DNA of 45,609 nucleotides from a virus. The position numbers and the translations under genes were made by a program. This document shows, piece after piece, positions 19,033 through 26,129 of this stretch (position 1 is the stretch's first letter; every line of letters starts with the position of its first letter). The notes beneath the pieces are model-generated. The model saw only the letters and a list, made by a program, of their open reading frames with translations, was not told the origin of the DNA and searched no databases. The DNA lies in the IMG/VR virus record IMGVR_UViG_3300027849_000002, positions 1 to 45,609 of that record. The stretch is one strand, 5' to 3'.

Positions 19033-19677
19033 ATGGCATTAGAAACTCATAACAGGTGGACTGTAACAGGTTTCGTGATGAAGCCTCGCTCAGACGGGAG
19101 AAAAATGAAGTACGCTAAATGTTTGTGCGAGTGTGGCACTGAAAAGGATGTAGCCTACAAGGATGTGAAAGCTGGGCGGTCTAAGTCCTGTGGGTGTTTA
19201 CAAAAGGAAAAGGCAAAATCTAACAAGCCTAATGCCACTCATGGTATGTATGGAACTAAGGTTTACCGAATTTGGAGAGGAATGAAAACCAGATGCAATA
19301 ACCCTAATGTCGTTGAGTACCCTGATTATGGTGGAAGAGGTATTAAGGTCTGCTCTGAGTGGGAAACTTTTGAAGGGTTCTACTCTAGTATGGGTGATGT
19401 TCCGAATGGAGATTTTACGTTAGAGCGTAATGACAACGATAAGGGCTACAGTATCCACAACTGTCGCTGGGTGGATAGAAAAACCCAAGCTAATAATAGG
19501 CGCAACAATACCTGTTATGAAATCGGGGGAACTACCAAAACTGTTGCGGAGTGGTGCGAACAGCATAACCAACCTGTGAACAGGGTTTACTCAAGACTTA
19601 AGTACGGGTGGGATATAATGGACGCACTATTACTACCTAAAATCACTACAGGGAATGCCCATGAAAGTACTGCATAA
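19033..19677 (+). CDS. HNH/AP2-type homing endonuclease
   Basis: This 214-residue protein carries two zinc-binding-looking CxC motifs at the start (CLCECGTEKD, SCGCLQKEK), then the phage HNH/AP2 signature: YRIWRGMKTRCNNPNVVEYP, YGGRGIKVCSEWETFEGFY, TLERNDNDKGYSIHNCRW, and KTQANNRRNN. A C-terminal segment (TKTVAEWCEQHNQPVNRVYSRL) looks like a DNA-binding helix-turn-helix of the NUMOD type. Start is ATG 19033 behind GGTGG in the fibre's last codons. It lies in an imperfect duplication of the fibre end, the usual mark of mobile-gene insertion. Confidence 0.85.
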   Translation: MALETHNRWTVTGFVMKPRSDGRKMKYAKCLCECGTEKDVAYKDVKAGRSKSCGCLQKEKAKSNKPNATHGMYGTKVYRIWRGMKTRCNNPNVVEYPDYGGRGIKVCSEWETFEGFYSSMGDVPNGDFTLERNDNDKGYSIHNCRWVDRKTQANNRRNNTCYEIGGTTKTVAEWCEQHNQPVNRVYSRLKYGWDIMDALLLPKITTGNAHESTA

Positions 19678-19720
19678 AACTGCTTCATTTGATACTCAAT
19701 ATTTTATTGCAGAGGAATAA
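19661..19720 (+). pseudogene. Remnant duplicate of the fibre 3' end
   Basis: ATG 19661 to TAA 19718-19720 encodes MKVLHKTASFDTQYFIAEE. This matches the fibre's last residues IKVGTSSFDTQFFIDD. At the DNA level 18963-19020 and 19651-19710 share GGGAAT, AAAGT and TTTGATACTCA in order. The fragment overlaps the endonuclease's last codons in another frame. I read it as the displaced or donor-derived end of a fibre gene; it might be translated as a 19-residue peptide but has no ribosome site. Confidence 0.6.
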
Positions 19721-19722
19721 TC

Positions 19723-20331
19723 ATGGACTTGTCATATTTTGAAACCGTAAATGAAGATGGTGAAGTAAGCTATATTCGCCCTGAAACAAAATCTATGACT
19801 GATTTAGAGCGAGTTATTGCTTTAGGTAAGCCATCGGATGTTATTGATAAGTTTGTTGCGCTGTACCTTTCTTGTCTGCAATGGGATTGGTTTGAATTAT
19901 ATCAGTCTTACTTAATTGAGCTTGATGAAGTTAATGCGCATAACGAAAACCCACCAGTAATCAATATTGATGAGTATTTCGTAAAAACTTATGCAGAACA
20001 AAAAGAATTACCTATAGAGCCCATTCGCCCTGATATATTAACTATTGATAGTTTTAAGGAATTAAACCCTGACTTACTTAATGGTTACATGAAAGAGCAA
20101 GGGGCTGAAATAAATGGCGTTATCGTTAGCCTTAATGAGAATAACCAAAACGGCATAGCTGCGGTATTAACAGGGTTAAACTTGGCAAGTGAGGTTGGTG
20201 CAAATATGTTTCCGATTTCATTCAAAGCCGAATCGAACAGTGGGATTATATCAATACCGTTTGAAACTTTAGAAGAATTCAAAGGCTTTGCACTTCAGTT
20301 CATGGGTGCAAGACAGGCGTTTTTTAAATAA
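19723..20331 (+). CDS. Probable tail fibre assembly protein (DUF4376-like C-terminus)
   Basis: This 202-residue protein follows the fibre and endonuclease genes and has AGAGGAATA before its ATG. The C-terminal half, with IPFETLEEFKGFALQFMGARQAFF, resembles the DUF4376 end of fibre assembly chaperones. The middle holds TYAEQKELPIEPIRPDILTI, a proline-rich hinge. The N-terminus (YFETVNEDGEVSYIRPETKS) is not recognised. Role is inferred from position and this end. Confidence 0.6.
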   Translation: MDLSYFETVNEDGEVSYIRPETKSMTDLERVIALGKPSDVIDKFVALYLSCLQWDWFELYQSYLIELDEVNAHNENPPVINIDEYFVKTYAEQKELPIEPIRPDILTIDSFKELNPDLLNGYMKEQGAEINGVIVSLNENNQNGIAAVLTGLNLASEVGANMFPISFKAESNSGIISIPFETLEEFKGFALQFMGARQAFFK

Positions 20332-20340
20332 GAGGTTTTT

Positions 20341-20709
20341 ATGTGGTCATTGATAGCAAGTAGTTTAGGTAAAATTTTTACAAGCTGGGTAGATTTAAAG
20401 AAATCCAAGAATGAAGCTGAAGCCGCTTATCACATGAAATCACTGACAGGTGAGCAAGATTGGGATTTAGAGGCACAAAAACAAGCGCAGTATTCATGGA
20501 AAGATGAGTTTATAACTGTGATATGGTTTGCGCCCTTGATCATGGCATGGTTTGATCCAGAAAAAGCTTTAGCATGGATTGAGTTTGTTTCTGAACTGCC
20601 TTACTGGTATCAGATCGGCATGTTCGGGATTATTGCCGCAAGTTTTGGTTTGCGTTGGTATTTCAAGTCGCAAGGATTCAAGATAAACAAGTCAAGATCT
20701 GGCAGCTAA
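20341..20709 (+). CDS. Holin (3TM family, PF11351-like)
   Basis: This 122-residue membrane protein matches the pattern of the 3TM holin family: a basic N-terminus, YSWKDEFITVIWFAPLIMAW and a second hydrophobic segment YQIGMFGIIAASFGLRWYF, with a basic polar C-terminus. It would permeabilise the inner membrane to release the endolysin. It is the last gene of the late strand. The predicted partner endolysin is on the opposite strand, converging on it, which is unusual. AAGAGG precedes ATG. Confidence 0.85.
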   Translation: MWSLIASSLGKIFTSWVDLKKSKNEAEAAYHMKSLTGEQDWDLEAQKQAQYSWKDEFITVIWFAPLIMAWFDPEKALAWIEFVSELPYWYQIGMFGIIAASFGLRWYFKSQGFKINKSRSGS

Positions 20710-20736
20710 CCTTCTACACTTCCTAGTTCTACAGCG

Positions 20737-20768
20737 AGGCTTGCATAATATGTGAGCCTTATTTTTTG
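20737..20768 (+). terminator. Weak hairpin after the holin gene
   Basis: AGGCT (20737-20741) pairs with AGCCT (20755-20759) across a 13-base loop and is followed by TATTTTTT. Short stem and large loop make it a weak candidate; the better terminator lies just downstream. Confidence 0.4.
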
Positions 20769-20855
20769 CATGAAACCATTAATTACACTCGGCACACTTT
20801 CTTAATACTGCCCCACAATACGCACACTCGCCATTAGTTGTAACGTGTCGCTAAT

Positions 20856-20880
20856 GGGGAGCGTAATTGCTCCCCTTTTT
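20856..20880 (+). terminator. Intrinsic terminator of the late operon
   Basis: GGGGAGC (20856-20862), six-base loop, GCTCCCC (20869-20875), then TTTTT. It lies between the convergent holin and endolysin genes and would stop late transcription. CCATTAG (20831-20837) pairs with CTAATGG (20851-20857) and shares bases with the terminator stem, so the two hairpins exclude each other. Confidence 0.88.
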
Positions 20881-21330
20881 CTATCGTACTATTTCAATAT
20901 GCCCACCATCATAAAGCTTAGTAAAATGACCGCCCCATCGAATTTTTAACCCTAATTCCATTGCTGCCTCATAGTAGCAAGATGCAATAAGTGCAAATGC
21001 ATCCTTATTATCCCAATCAGCTTTGCCATCAATGTACGGAACAAAATCAGTAGCATCACCAGACTGATGTATTGACTTATTGAAATACCCATCTGCATAA
21101 GTAACAATTAAACTAGCGTACATTTCTCTGCCAGTATCATCGCGCCCTTTTCGCCAAAGCTCGTGTTGCTCTTTATCTGTTCGCAATACAGATACAATTG
21201 ACCAATCAGGCGTTGGCTCCTTTCTTTTATTTGCTATCGACATGGCTTTGATATTTAATTTTTGCATGTCAGAAGTGCCTGTCAGTATGCGTTCCATACT
21301 TCTTTGTCCGTAGTGATTATTATTAGACAT
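20881..21330 (-). CDS. Endolysin, M15-type L,D-peptidase
   Basis: This is a 149-residue single-domain peptidase cutting peptide cross-links in peptidoglycan. Zinc-ligand motifs are visible: SIHQSGDATDFVPY (His and Asp, about residues 93-99) and the C-terminal GGHIEIVR (His about 145), as in phage T5 endolysin and VanY-like M15C/M15_4 enzymes. The ribosome site AGGAGG is the strongest in the window. It is the last gene of the leftward replication strand, facing the holin, so its expression may begin before late genes and depend on the holin for timing. No signal peptide is seen. Confidence 0.88.
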   Translation of the reverse strand: MSNNNHYGQRSMERILTGTSDMQKLNIKAMSIANKRKEPTPDWSIVSVLRTDKEQHELWRKGRDDTGREMYASLIVTYADGYFNKSIHQSGDATDFVPYIDGKADWDNKDAFALIASCYYEAAMELGLKIRWGGHFTKLYDGGHIEIVR

Positions 21331-21406
21331 AGTGCCTCCTAATTTTAAAAGCTTAATTAATCTGGTCTAATGTGTGAAAGCGTGCATTTTGCTCGTGTAC
21401 ACTGTG

Positions 21407-21890
21407 TTAGCGAGATTTACCCAAAGGCAGTGTCAATATCCGATAAATCCTTCTGGTGCAAATTATCTTTCAATAAATACCCCTCTAACATCCATATTTT
21501 ATTTCGCGCATTTTCAAAAGCGATCTTCTCACCAATTTCAGCGTTAAAATTTTCAGGACTTGCACATGCGCTTTCACCGCTTACAGTAAATCCGTTTTCT
21601 AAAGTTAGGCAGCAAACAGTTAAACAACTACCATCAAAAACATGGAATGCCTTACCTTTTATTTTACTATCAATTAAATCAGGTGTTAATCGCGGTGCGT
21701 TTAAGTTTTTATCTTGTATTTCTTTTTCAATAGATTGTTCAGTCATTTTATTTTTACCTTTTAGTTTTGGTGTTAGCAAATCTCGCTAACAACGCATTCA
21801 AACGGGATAAAAACAGTTTGCTGCGCGTTGCTAGTTTTGTTAAATAATTAATCTCTGTGTGTAATTCGTTTTTACCCTTTAATGCTAAGG
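21407..21890. mobile_element. Candidate integron-type gene cassette carrying the gp49-like gene
   Basis: The unit runs from the T after G in GTTAGCG (21406-21412) to the G of GTTAGTT (21890), 484 bases, the bounds a tyrosine integron integrase would use. TGTTAGCGAGATTT (21405-21418) at the left is the exact reverse complement of AAATCTCGCTAACA (21778-21791), the R''-box side of the attC-like site. In the closed circle these would form a perfectly paired outer stem. The gp49-like gene reads leftward, opposite to the usual cassette orientation. No integrase is present in the window. Confidence 0.5.
21417..21746 (-). CDS. N4 gp49 / Sf6 gene 66-like phage protein
   Basis: This 109-residue protein matches the pattern of the N4 gp49/Sf6 gp66 family: NLNAPRLTPDLIDSKIKGKA, CLTVCCLTLENGFTVSGESA, SPENFNAEIGEKIAFENARN, KIWMLEGYLL. 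Function in the family is not known. I choose ATG 21746 behind AAAGGT; an in-frame TTG at 21779 would lie within the flanking inverted repeat. The gene fits entirely inside the candidate cassette, and its stop codon is inside the left inverted-repeat arm. Confidence 0.85.
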   Translation of the reverse strand: MTEQSIEKEIQDKNLNAPRLTPDLIDSKIKGKAFHVFDGSCLTVCCLTLENGFTVSGESACASPENFNAEIGEKIAFENARNKIWMLEGYLLKDNLHQKDLSDIDTAFG

Positions 21891-21896
21891 TTAGTT
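21784..21896 (+). repeat. attC-like recombination site
   Basis: R''-like CGCTAAC (21784-21790) and R'-like GTTAGTT (21890-21896) bound an imperfect palindrome. Pairs are CTAAC/GTTAG, GCATT (21794-21798)/AATGC (21881-21885), AAA (21800-21802)/TTT (21878-21880), GGG (21804-21806)/CCC (21875-21877). Unpaired C at 21799 and 21803 are on the left arm, matching the extrahelical bases that set attC polarity. CTAACAACGCATTCAAACGG resembles known attC left arms. The R' box departs from GTTRRRY at one base. Confidence 0.55.
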
Positions 21897-22139
21897 TGCT
21901 TTAATATTAGGTAGTGTCTCTATCCATTCAAAAACGTCTTGAGAATTATCTAACTCCATAGTAGTTTCAAAATTTACGTTTTTATCAGCTTCCCATACTC
22001 TATCTTCTAGAGCTTCGCTAAATGTAAATACATAACCGTTAGCGTAACCCTCTGGTATAGGACAGCGCCTCTCATACTTAGCACTAATTGGAGTTATCAC
22101 TTTATCTCCTAGCTTTTTAACCATTTTTGCAATAGCCAT
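21891..22139 (-). CDS. Hypothetical protein
   Basis: This is an 82-residue protein, starting MAIAKMVKKLGDKVITPISAKYERRC; charged, no membrane segment, no family recognised. ATG is preceded by AGAGGTATTACG. The stop codon lies within the R'-like end of the attC-like site, so a cassette inserting there could have altered the gene's C-terminus (ending TLPNIKAN). Confidence 0.6.
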   Translation of the reverse strand: MAIAKMVKKLGDKVITPISAKYERRCPIPEGYANGYVFTFSEALEDRVWEADKNVNFETTMELDNSQDVFEWIETLPNIKAN

Positions 22140-22151
22140 CGTAATACCTCT

Positions 22152-22250
22152 TTAAATTAAATTTACTATAGCTACGATGACGACAGTTACCATACCACCA
22201 GCAGCGTACCCAACCCAAAAACTGTAACTTTCTACTTTCATTAATCCCAT
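22152..22250 (-). CDS. Small single-span membrane peptide
   Basis: This is a 32-residue frame from ATG 22250 to TAA 22152. It reads MGLMKVESYSFWVGYAAGGM and then a hydrophobic VTVVIVAIVNLI end, one predicted membrane span. GCGAGAGAGAAT precedes the start. It fills the gap between SSB and the preceding gene in the leftward operon. No family recognised. Confidence 0.55.
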   Translation of the reverse strand: MGLMKVESYSFWVGYAAGGMVTVVIVAIVNLI

Positions 22251-22274
22251 ATTCTCTCTCGCTTTTATTTCAAA

Positions 22275-22913
22275 TTAGAACGGAATATCATCAATATCAA
22301 TCGTTGGCTCTTGTGGGTTTACCTTAGGAGCATTTTGTTGAAAACCGCCTGACTGTTGAGACGACTGTTGCTGGTATCCACCAGATTGTTGTTGATAACC
22401 ACCAGATTGTTGAGAATTTGATTGCTGCTGTGCAGGTTGTTGATAACCACCGTTTTGTTGTGCCTGTTTGTTATAAGCTTGTTGAGGTGCTGCAGCTTGC
22501 TGCTGAAAACAGCCAGACTGTTGGGGTGCTTGTTGATTAAATCCACCTGCGCCAGCACCGCTACCGCCACGAGAGTCTAGCATTTGCATTGTGCCATTAA
22601 AGCCTTGAACTACAATTTCAGTCGTATATTGATCTTGGCCTTGTTGGTTCTGCCATTTACGTGTTTGAAAAGCGCCTTCAATGTAAACTTTAGAGCCTTT
22701 CTTTAAATATTCGCCAGCGATTTCTGCTAACTTACCGAAAATAACTACACGATGCCATTCAGTTTTTTCTTTCTGCTCGCCTGTTTGTTTGTCTTTCCAA
22801 GATTCAGACGTTGCGATTGATAGATTTGCAACAGCGTTGCCGCTTGGCAAAAATTTAACCTCTGGATCATTGCCAAGGTTGCCTAAAATCATTGCTTTAT
22901 TTACACCAGCCAT
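22275..22913 (-). CDS. ssb: Single-stranded DNA-binding protein
   Basis: This is a 212-residue bacterial-type SSB. The OB fold spans about residues 1-110 ([59 protein letters not shown]). A Gly/Gln-rich low-complexity linker follows (about 115-200, many QQSGGYQQ units), and the tip is DIDDIPF, the acidic tail that docks replication and repair partners. It would cover ssDNA during replication and recombination with the RecE-like nuclease of the same operon. Confidence 0.97.
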   Translation of the reverse strand: MAGVNKAMILGNLGNDPEVKFLPSGNAVANLSIATSESWKDKQTGEQKEKTEWHRVVIFGKLAEIAGEYLKKGSKVYIEGAFQTRKWQNQQGQDQYTTEIVVQGFNGTMQMLDSRGGSGAGAGGFNQQAPQQSGCFQQQAAAPQQAYNKQAQQNGGYQQPAQQQSNSQQSGGYQQQSGGYQQQSSQQSGGFQQNAPKVNPQEPTIDIDDIPF

Positions 22914-22914
22914 A

Positions 22915-23214
22915 TTACTCGCCTTGTTTGTTTTCGATTGATAAAAGACTCTGGATCTTATCTTCTATGTTGTTAACCGCAACGACAGCATCAGCTTTGA
23001 TCTTGTCGCGCACCTTTTCTAATTCTTTCACTTCAAATTCAACCAGATTATCTTCGCAGTTATCTGGTATTTCAATTTCAACTTCTTGCTCACATATATC
23101 AATAATAGTTTGAGTGCTATCGGTTGAGAATTTTATTGATGAGTTGTGAATCGCGAACTTATGCTCAAAGCAATATTTTATAGCTTGAGTGTAAATAGTT
23201 ATTTTTTGTTTCAT
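22915..23214 (-). CDS. Hypothetical protein
   Basis: This 99-residue acidic protein sits immediately before SSB (one base apart) and overlaps its upstream neighbour by one base. The second half is a likely coiled coil ([20 protein letters not shown]). No family recognised; operon context suggests an accessory recombination or replication role. Confidence 0.65.
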   Translation of the reverse strand: MKQKITIYTQAIKYCFEHKFAIHNSSIKFSTDSTQTIIDICEQEVEIEIPDNCEDNLVEFEVKELEKVRDKIKADAVVAVNNIEDKIQSLLSIENKQGE

Positions 23215-23774
23215 TACTTATCCACCTTAACAGTTTTTAATTGATTCTTTTGTTGCTCTGTCAATAATCCAACTTGTTCGCAAACCTCGATGATTTGTTG
23301 TGCTGTCATCTCGTTATTTTCAATAGCCAGTGACATGGCTTGAAATTCAGAGTTAAAACGATCATCACCATACATTGCTGGCTGAACTGCTTCAAGTTTA
23401 GATATTTTTATCGTGCGCTTTTTACCTCTGGTAGCTGTTAAGCTAATGTCAGCATTTTTGTCAATGTGAGACATAGCCTTTATCTCTAATCCACCAACCG
23501 CTTTACCAGCCCATGTTACGCTTGGCTCTGTAAATAACGTCATTGAGCGACCAGCGTATTGAGTTTCATCATCGCCCCATAGAGCAACCATAACTTTACG
23601 CATAGTTTTGTTTGGCTTGTACGGTCTGCCATTGTCGTTTTGGTAATTAACGACTACCGGTTGATCGCCCCCAACGATTGATACATTAGTGATGGCAATG
23701 GTAATCTCTGTATTAACCAAGTCATCAGCATTTAACTGGTCAGACTTTGGTGTTATTGTGGCTCGCATGTTCAT
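23214..23774 (-). CDS. Conserved phage protein of the recombination module
   Basis: This 186-residue protein has the family-like pattern KPNKTMRKVMVALWGDDETQ, YAGRSMTLFTEPSVTWAGKA and VGGLEIKAMSHI, which I associate with a widespread phage family of unknown function found beside recombination or ssDNA-binding genes. The N-terminal half looks beta-rich, the C-terminal 60 residues helical (NEMTAQQIIEVCEQVGLLTE). It overlaps its upstream gene as ATGA. Confidence 0.65.
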   Translation of the reverse strand: MNMRATITPKSDQLNADDLVNTEITIAITNVSIVGGDQPVVVNYQNDNGRPYKPNKTMRKVMVALWGDDETQYAGRSMTLFTEPSVTWAGKAVGGLEIKAMSHIDKNADISLTATRGKKRTIKISKLEAVQPAMYGDDRFNSEFQAMSLAIENNEMTAQQIIEVCEQVGLLTEQQKNQLKTVKVDK

Positions 23775-24127
23775 TTGTTTCTCCCTAAAATTAATTCATC
23801 CATAACATTGTCAATAGCAAGTGTCATCTTGGCTCTTGATGTGGGATCTTGCTTTAACTTTGCCACGGTCTTTTCAATTTCTCCGCCATATTGAGATATT
23901 AAAACTTTAGCTAGTTTTCTTTTTATTTCTGACTGCATTAAGTCTTTAAAGTCGTAACTATTTACCAGTTCACTAACTGATTCACTAGCCATTAAGTGCA
24001 ATTGATCTTTATGGTCACTTAAGGCATCTTTTACAGCTAAGTTAAGTGGTGAATTGTAAGATGACATTGAGTCAACTATGCATTTTTCTAGTGCTTTCTC
24101 TACTTGTCCTAATAATTCTGCGTTCAT
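23771..24127 (-). CDS. Hypothetical protein
   Basis: This is a 118-residue, mostly helical protein (MNAELLGQVEKALEKCIVDS; EIKRKLAKVLISQYGGEIEK). It lies three bases downstream of the RecE-like gene and overlaps the following gene, so it is translated with them. No family recognised. Confidence 0.65.
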   Translation of the reverse strand: MNAELLGQVEKALEKCIVDSMSSYNSPLNLAVKDALSDHKDQLHLMASESVSELVNSYDFKDLMQSEIKRKLAKVLISQYGGEIEKTVAKLKQDPTSRAKMTLAIDNVMDELILGRNK

Positions 24128-24130
24128 TTG

Positions 24131-25168
24131 TTATTCCTCAAAAGTGACAGTAACTTCACCATCATCAAAAATTCTAAACTCAGGGAATTGCTCATAAGCA
24201 ACCCATTTGTTATTTTCTTGACACTGCTTAAAGTCATCAAGCGCATCAAGCATTTCTTGCCAAAAGCCGTACTCTATAAGTTGGTCTTTGGTAATAGTAA
24301 AAACTGACACTGGATAGCGACCAAGGCTTGCTGATTTTGATACTACGCAAAAATTATACGTAGTCATTTCAATGCCGTAATGAATTGATCCAACATACAT
24401 ATAGTAAGCTGCAGTGAACCCATAACCCATATCAAAAAGTGGATTTTTCCACAGTGCTGAGTTGCGCCAATCATCAATATCTTTGGTTGACTTTACATCA
24501 TTAAAAATTGGTGGACTGCATGAGTCGATGATTTTATCAGGACGTATTTTTAAGCGCAGTCCTGTTCTTGGATCGTCAACAAATATAGACCCCTCACATG
24601 CGCCTTTTGCACAAAGTATTCGCTGAAACATTGGGTGAGCAATGGCAGAGTCGGTCATTAATTTTATCTGATCATCCTCTTTATCAGTTAAAACAATACT
24701 ACCTTTATTGTCCTTTTGCAGCTGTTGAAATGATGCAGATGTACGTCCTTTTGATGACGAAATTACCACTAGATCATCGTACAATTCAGGCTCAAGTAAT
24801 GACGTATGAAGCGCGGTGCCAAAATCACTTGCATCGGCTTTGGTTGGATCTGATGGTGCATTTTTGGCCCAAACATAATTTGATGGATTTTTAGCAAACA
24901 TTTGCAATTCACTGTTAGCCAAACCATCTGCATTGCGATACACGCTCATTTCGATGTCGTGAAAGCCAATAAAATCAGTTGCAGGTAAGGTTGATTCTTC
25001 ATTGGTGATATTGATTATTTCACCAGTTGCAGGATCGTATTCTACTTCAGCCTCTTCTGCATCAATATCGGTTATAATTCCCATTTCAGACTTGAAAATA
25101 TCATGAGCTAATGATTTGAAATCAACTTGCTCTGATGCTGAAAAGTCACTCGCTTCAAATTCAAGCAT
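24131..25168 (-). CDS. RecE-like 5'-3' exonuclease (PDDEXK, DUF3799-like)
   Basis: This 345-residue nuclease corresponds to the C-terminal catalytic part of RecE-type exonuclease VIII. Key parts: NSELQMFAKNPSNYVW (family entry motif), ASDFGTALHTSLLEPELY, the catalytic stretch LRLKIRPDKI (Asp) and NDVKSTKDI (Asp-x-Lys), and GYGFTAAYYMYVG. I choose ATG 25168, behind GGAG and overlapping the previous stop as ATGCTTGA. It would resect dsDNA ends for annealing recombination. I see no Erf/RecT partner; one of the unknown neighbours may take that role. Confidence 0.85.
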   Translation of the reverse strand: MLEFEASDFSASEQVDFKSLAHDIFKSEMGIITDIDAEEAEVEYDPATGEIINITNEESTLPATDFIGFHDIEMSVYRNADGLANSELQMFAKNPSNYVWAKNAPSDPTKADASDFGTALHTSLLEPELYDDLVVISSSKGRTSASFQQLQKDNKGSIVLTDKEDDQIKLMTDSAIAHPMFQRILCAKGACEGSIFVDDPRTGLRLKIRPDKIIDSCSPPIFNDVKSTKDIDDWRNSALWKNPLFDMGYGFTAAYYMYVGSIHYGIEMTTYNFCVVSKSASLGRYPVSVFTITKDQLIEYGFWQEMLDALDDFKQCQENNKWVAYEQFPEFRIFDDGEVTVTFEE

Positions 25169-26117
25169 CTTTTTGAACTCCAATACTATGTAAAGAGACA
25201 ATTCCAGCATCAGTGAGCATTTTCTGTAGCTTATCTTGTATTTGCTGCTCAGTAACAAAAGCTGGTACACGTAGTTTAAATTGCGCGGTAGCTGTATAGG
25301 CAACTTTACCATCACTAGATTGCTGTTGGCTTTTTAATTGCGCGGTAGGCTGAGGTTTTGCTTCAGGCTCTGGCTGCTTGACTTCATCAACTGCACTGGC
25401 AACTTCTTTTTCAGCCAATGCCTTTTTACGTGCTTTTGCTGCTTGCTGGCGTTCAAATTCAGACTCAATAGCATTATGCAAATGCTTATTGTAATTTTCA
25501 TCGGTGTCGAAAAGGAACTGCTCAACATTAAGGCGAACAAGAGGAATATCCAAGCCTGCTTTAAAGCTTTCAGACTCAAGATGTGCGAGTCTTAATTGCG
25601 TTGTTTGCATGATTGCTTTCTTATCTGCAACAATGGCATTAATGGCATCTTTAGAGCCTTTATTTAATGAACCTGTTTTAGTGACAGCCCCAAGTTTAAC
25701 TAAATGATCAATGCTTAATACGCGAAATTCATTATCAATATTCGCATCATCAAGCGAACTCATCATTGTCGTTTTTAGTAGCTCACGAATTTCTGTAAGC
25801 TTTTCTTCTTCAAACACTTTAACTTGCGACTTGATGGTGTCAGCTAGGTTGGTACACATACCACTTAGCTCTTTCATTTGACTGGCAAACACATTAATAG
25901 GCTCTGATATTTCAGCAACTTTCTCCTTGCGGATTTCATCGAACTCTTTTCCTTTTGCAGTAATTTCTTGTGCTAATTTTTTATCTGCAGCAAGTGTATC
26001 GATAGTGACAACAACATTATTGTATTTTTCTAGTTCTGCTGATAGGTCTGCTTTAACCAAGTCAAAGTTGGTTGTAATAGCTGGTAGATTTGATTGGACT
26101 TCAATTTCTGTGCTCAT
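25161..26117 (-). CDS. DUF1351-like phage protein
   Basis: This 318-residue protein has the DUF1351 layout: an N-terminal coiled part (LAADKKLAQEITAKGKEFDE, IRKEKVAEISEPINVF) and central helices, then a Gln/Pro-rich linker and a C-terminal small alpha/beta part (FKLRVPAFVTEQQIQDKLQK). DUF1351 genes commonly precede phage recombination genes; here it precedes the RecE-like gene with an eight-base overlap. Molecular function is not known. Confidence 0.75.
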   Translation of the reverse strand: MSTEIEVQSNLPAITTNFDLVKADLSAELEKYNNVVVTIDTLAADKKLAQEITAKGKEFDEIRKEKVAEISEPINVFASQMKELSGMCTNLADTIKSQVKVFEEEKLTEIRELLKTTMMSSLDDANIDNEFRVLSIDHLVKLGAVTKTGSLNKGSKDAINAIVADKKAIMQTTQLRLAHLESESFKAGLDIPLVRLNVEQFLFDTDENYNKHLHNAIESEFERQQAAKARKKALAEKEVASAVDEVKQPEPEAKPQPTAQLKSQQQSSDGKVAYTATAQFKLRVPAFVTEQQIQDKLQKMLTDAGIVSLHSIGVQKDA

Positions 26118-26129
26118 GGCTTTTTCCTT

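Noticed and set aside
21370-21789. Rightward 139-residue frame across the gp49-like gene, stopping inside the R''-like box
   Set aside because: Stops in the R'' box are common for cassette genes, but the product is Ser/Phe/Leu-rich without family patterns, its start lies outside the cassette, and the opposite frame has clear gp49-family motifs.
24598-24894. Rightward frame opposite the RecE-like gene, and similar frames opposite tape measure, SSB and DUF1351 genes
   Set aside because: They mirror well-supported genes on the other strand, lack ribosome sites and have no family patterns.
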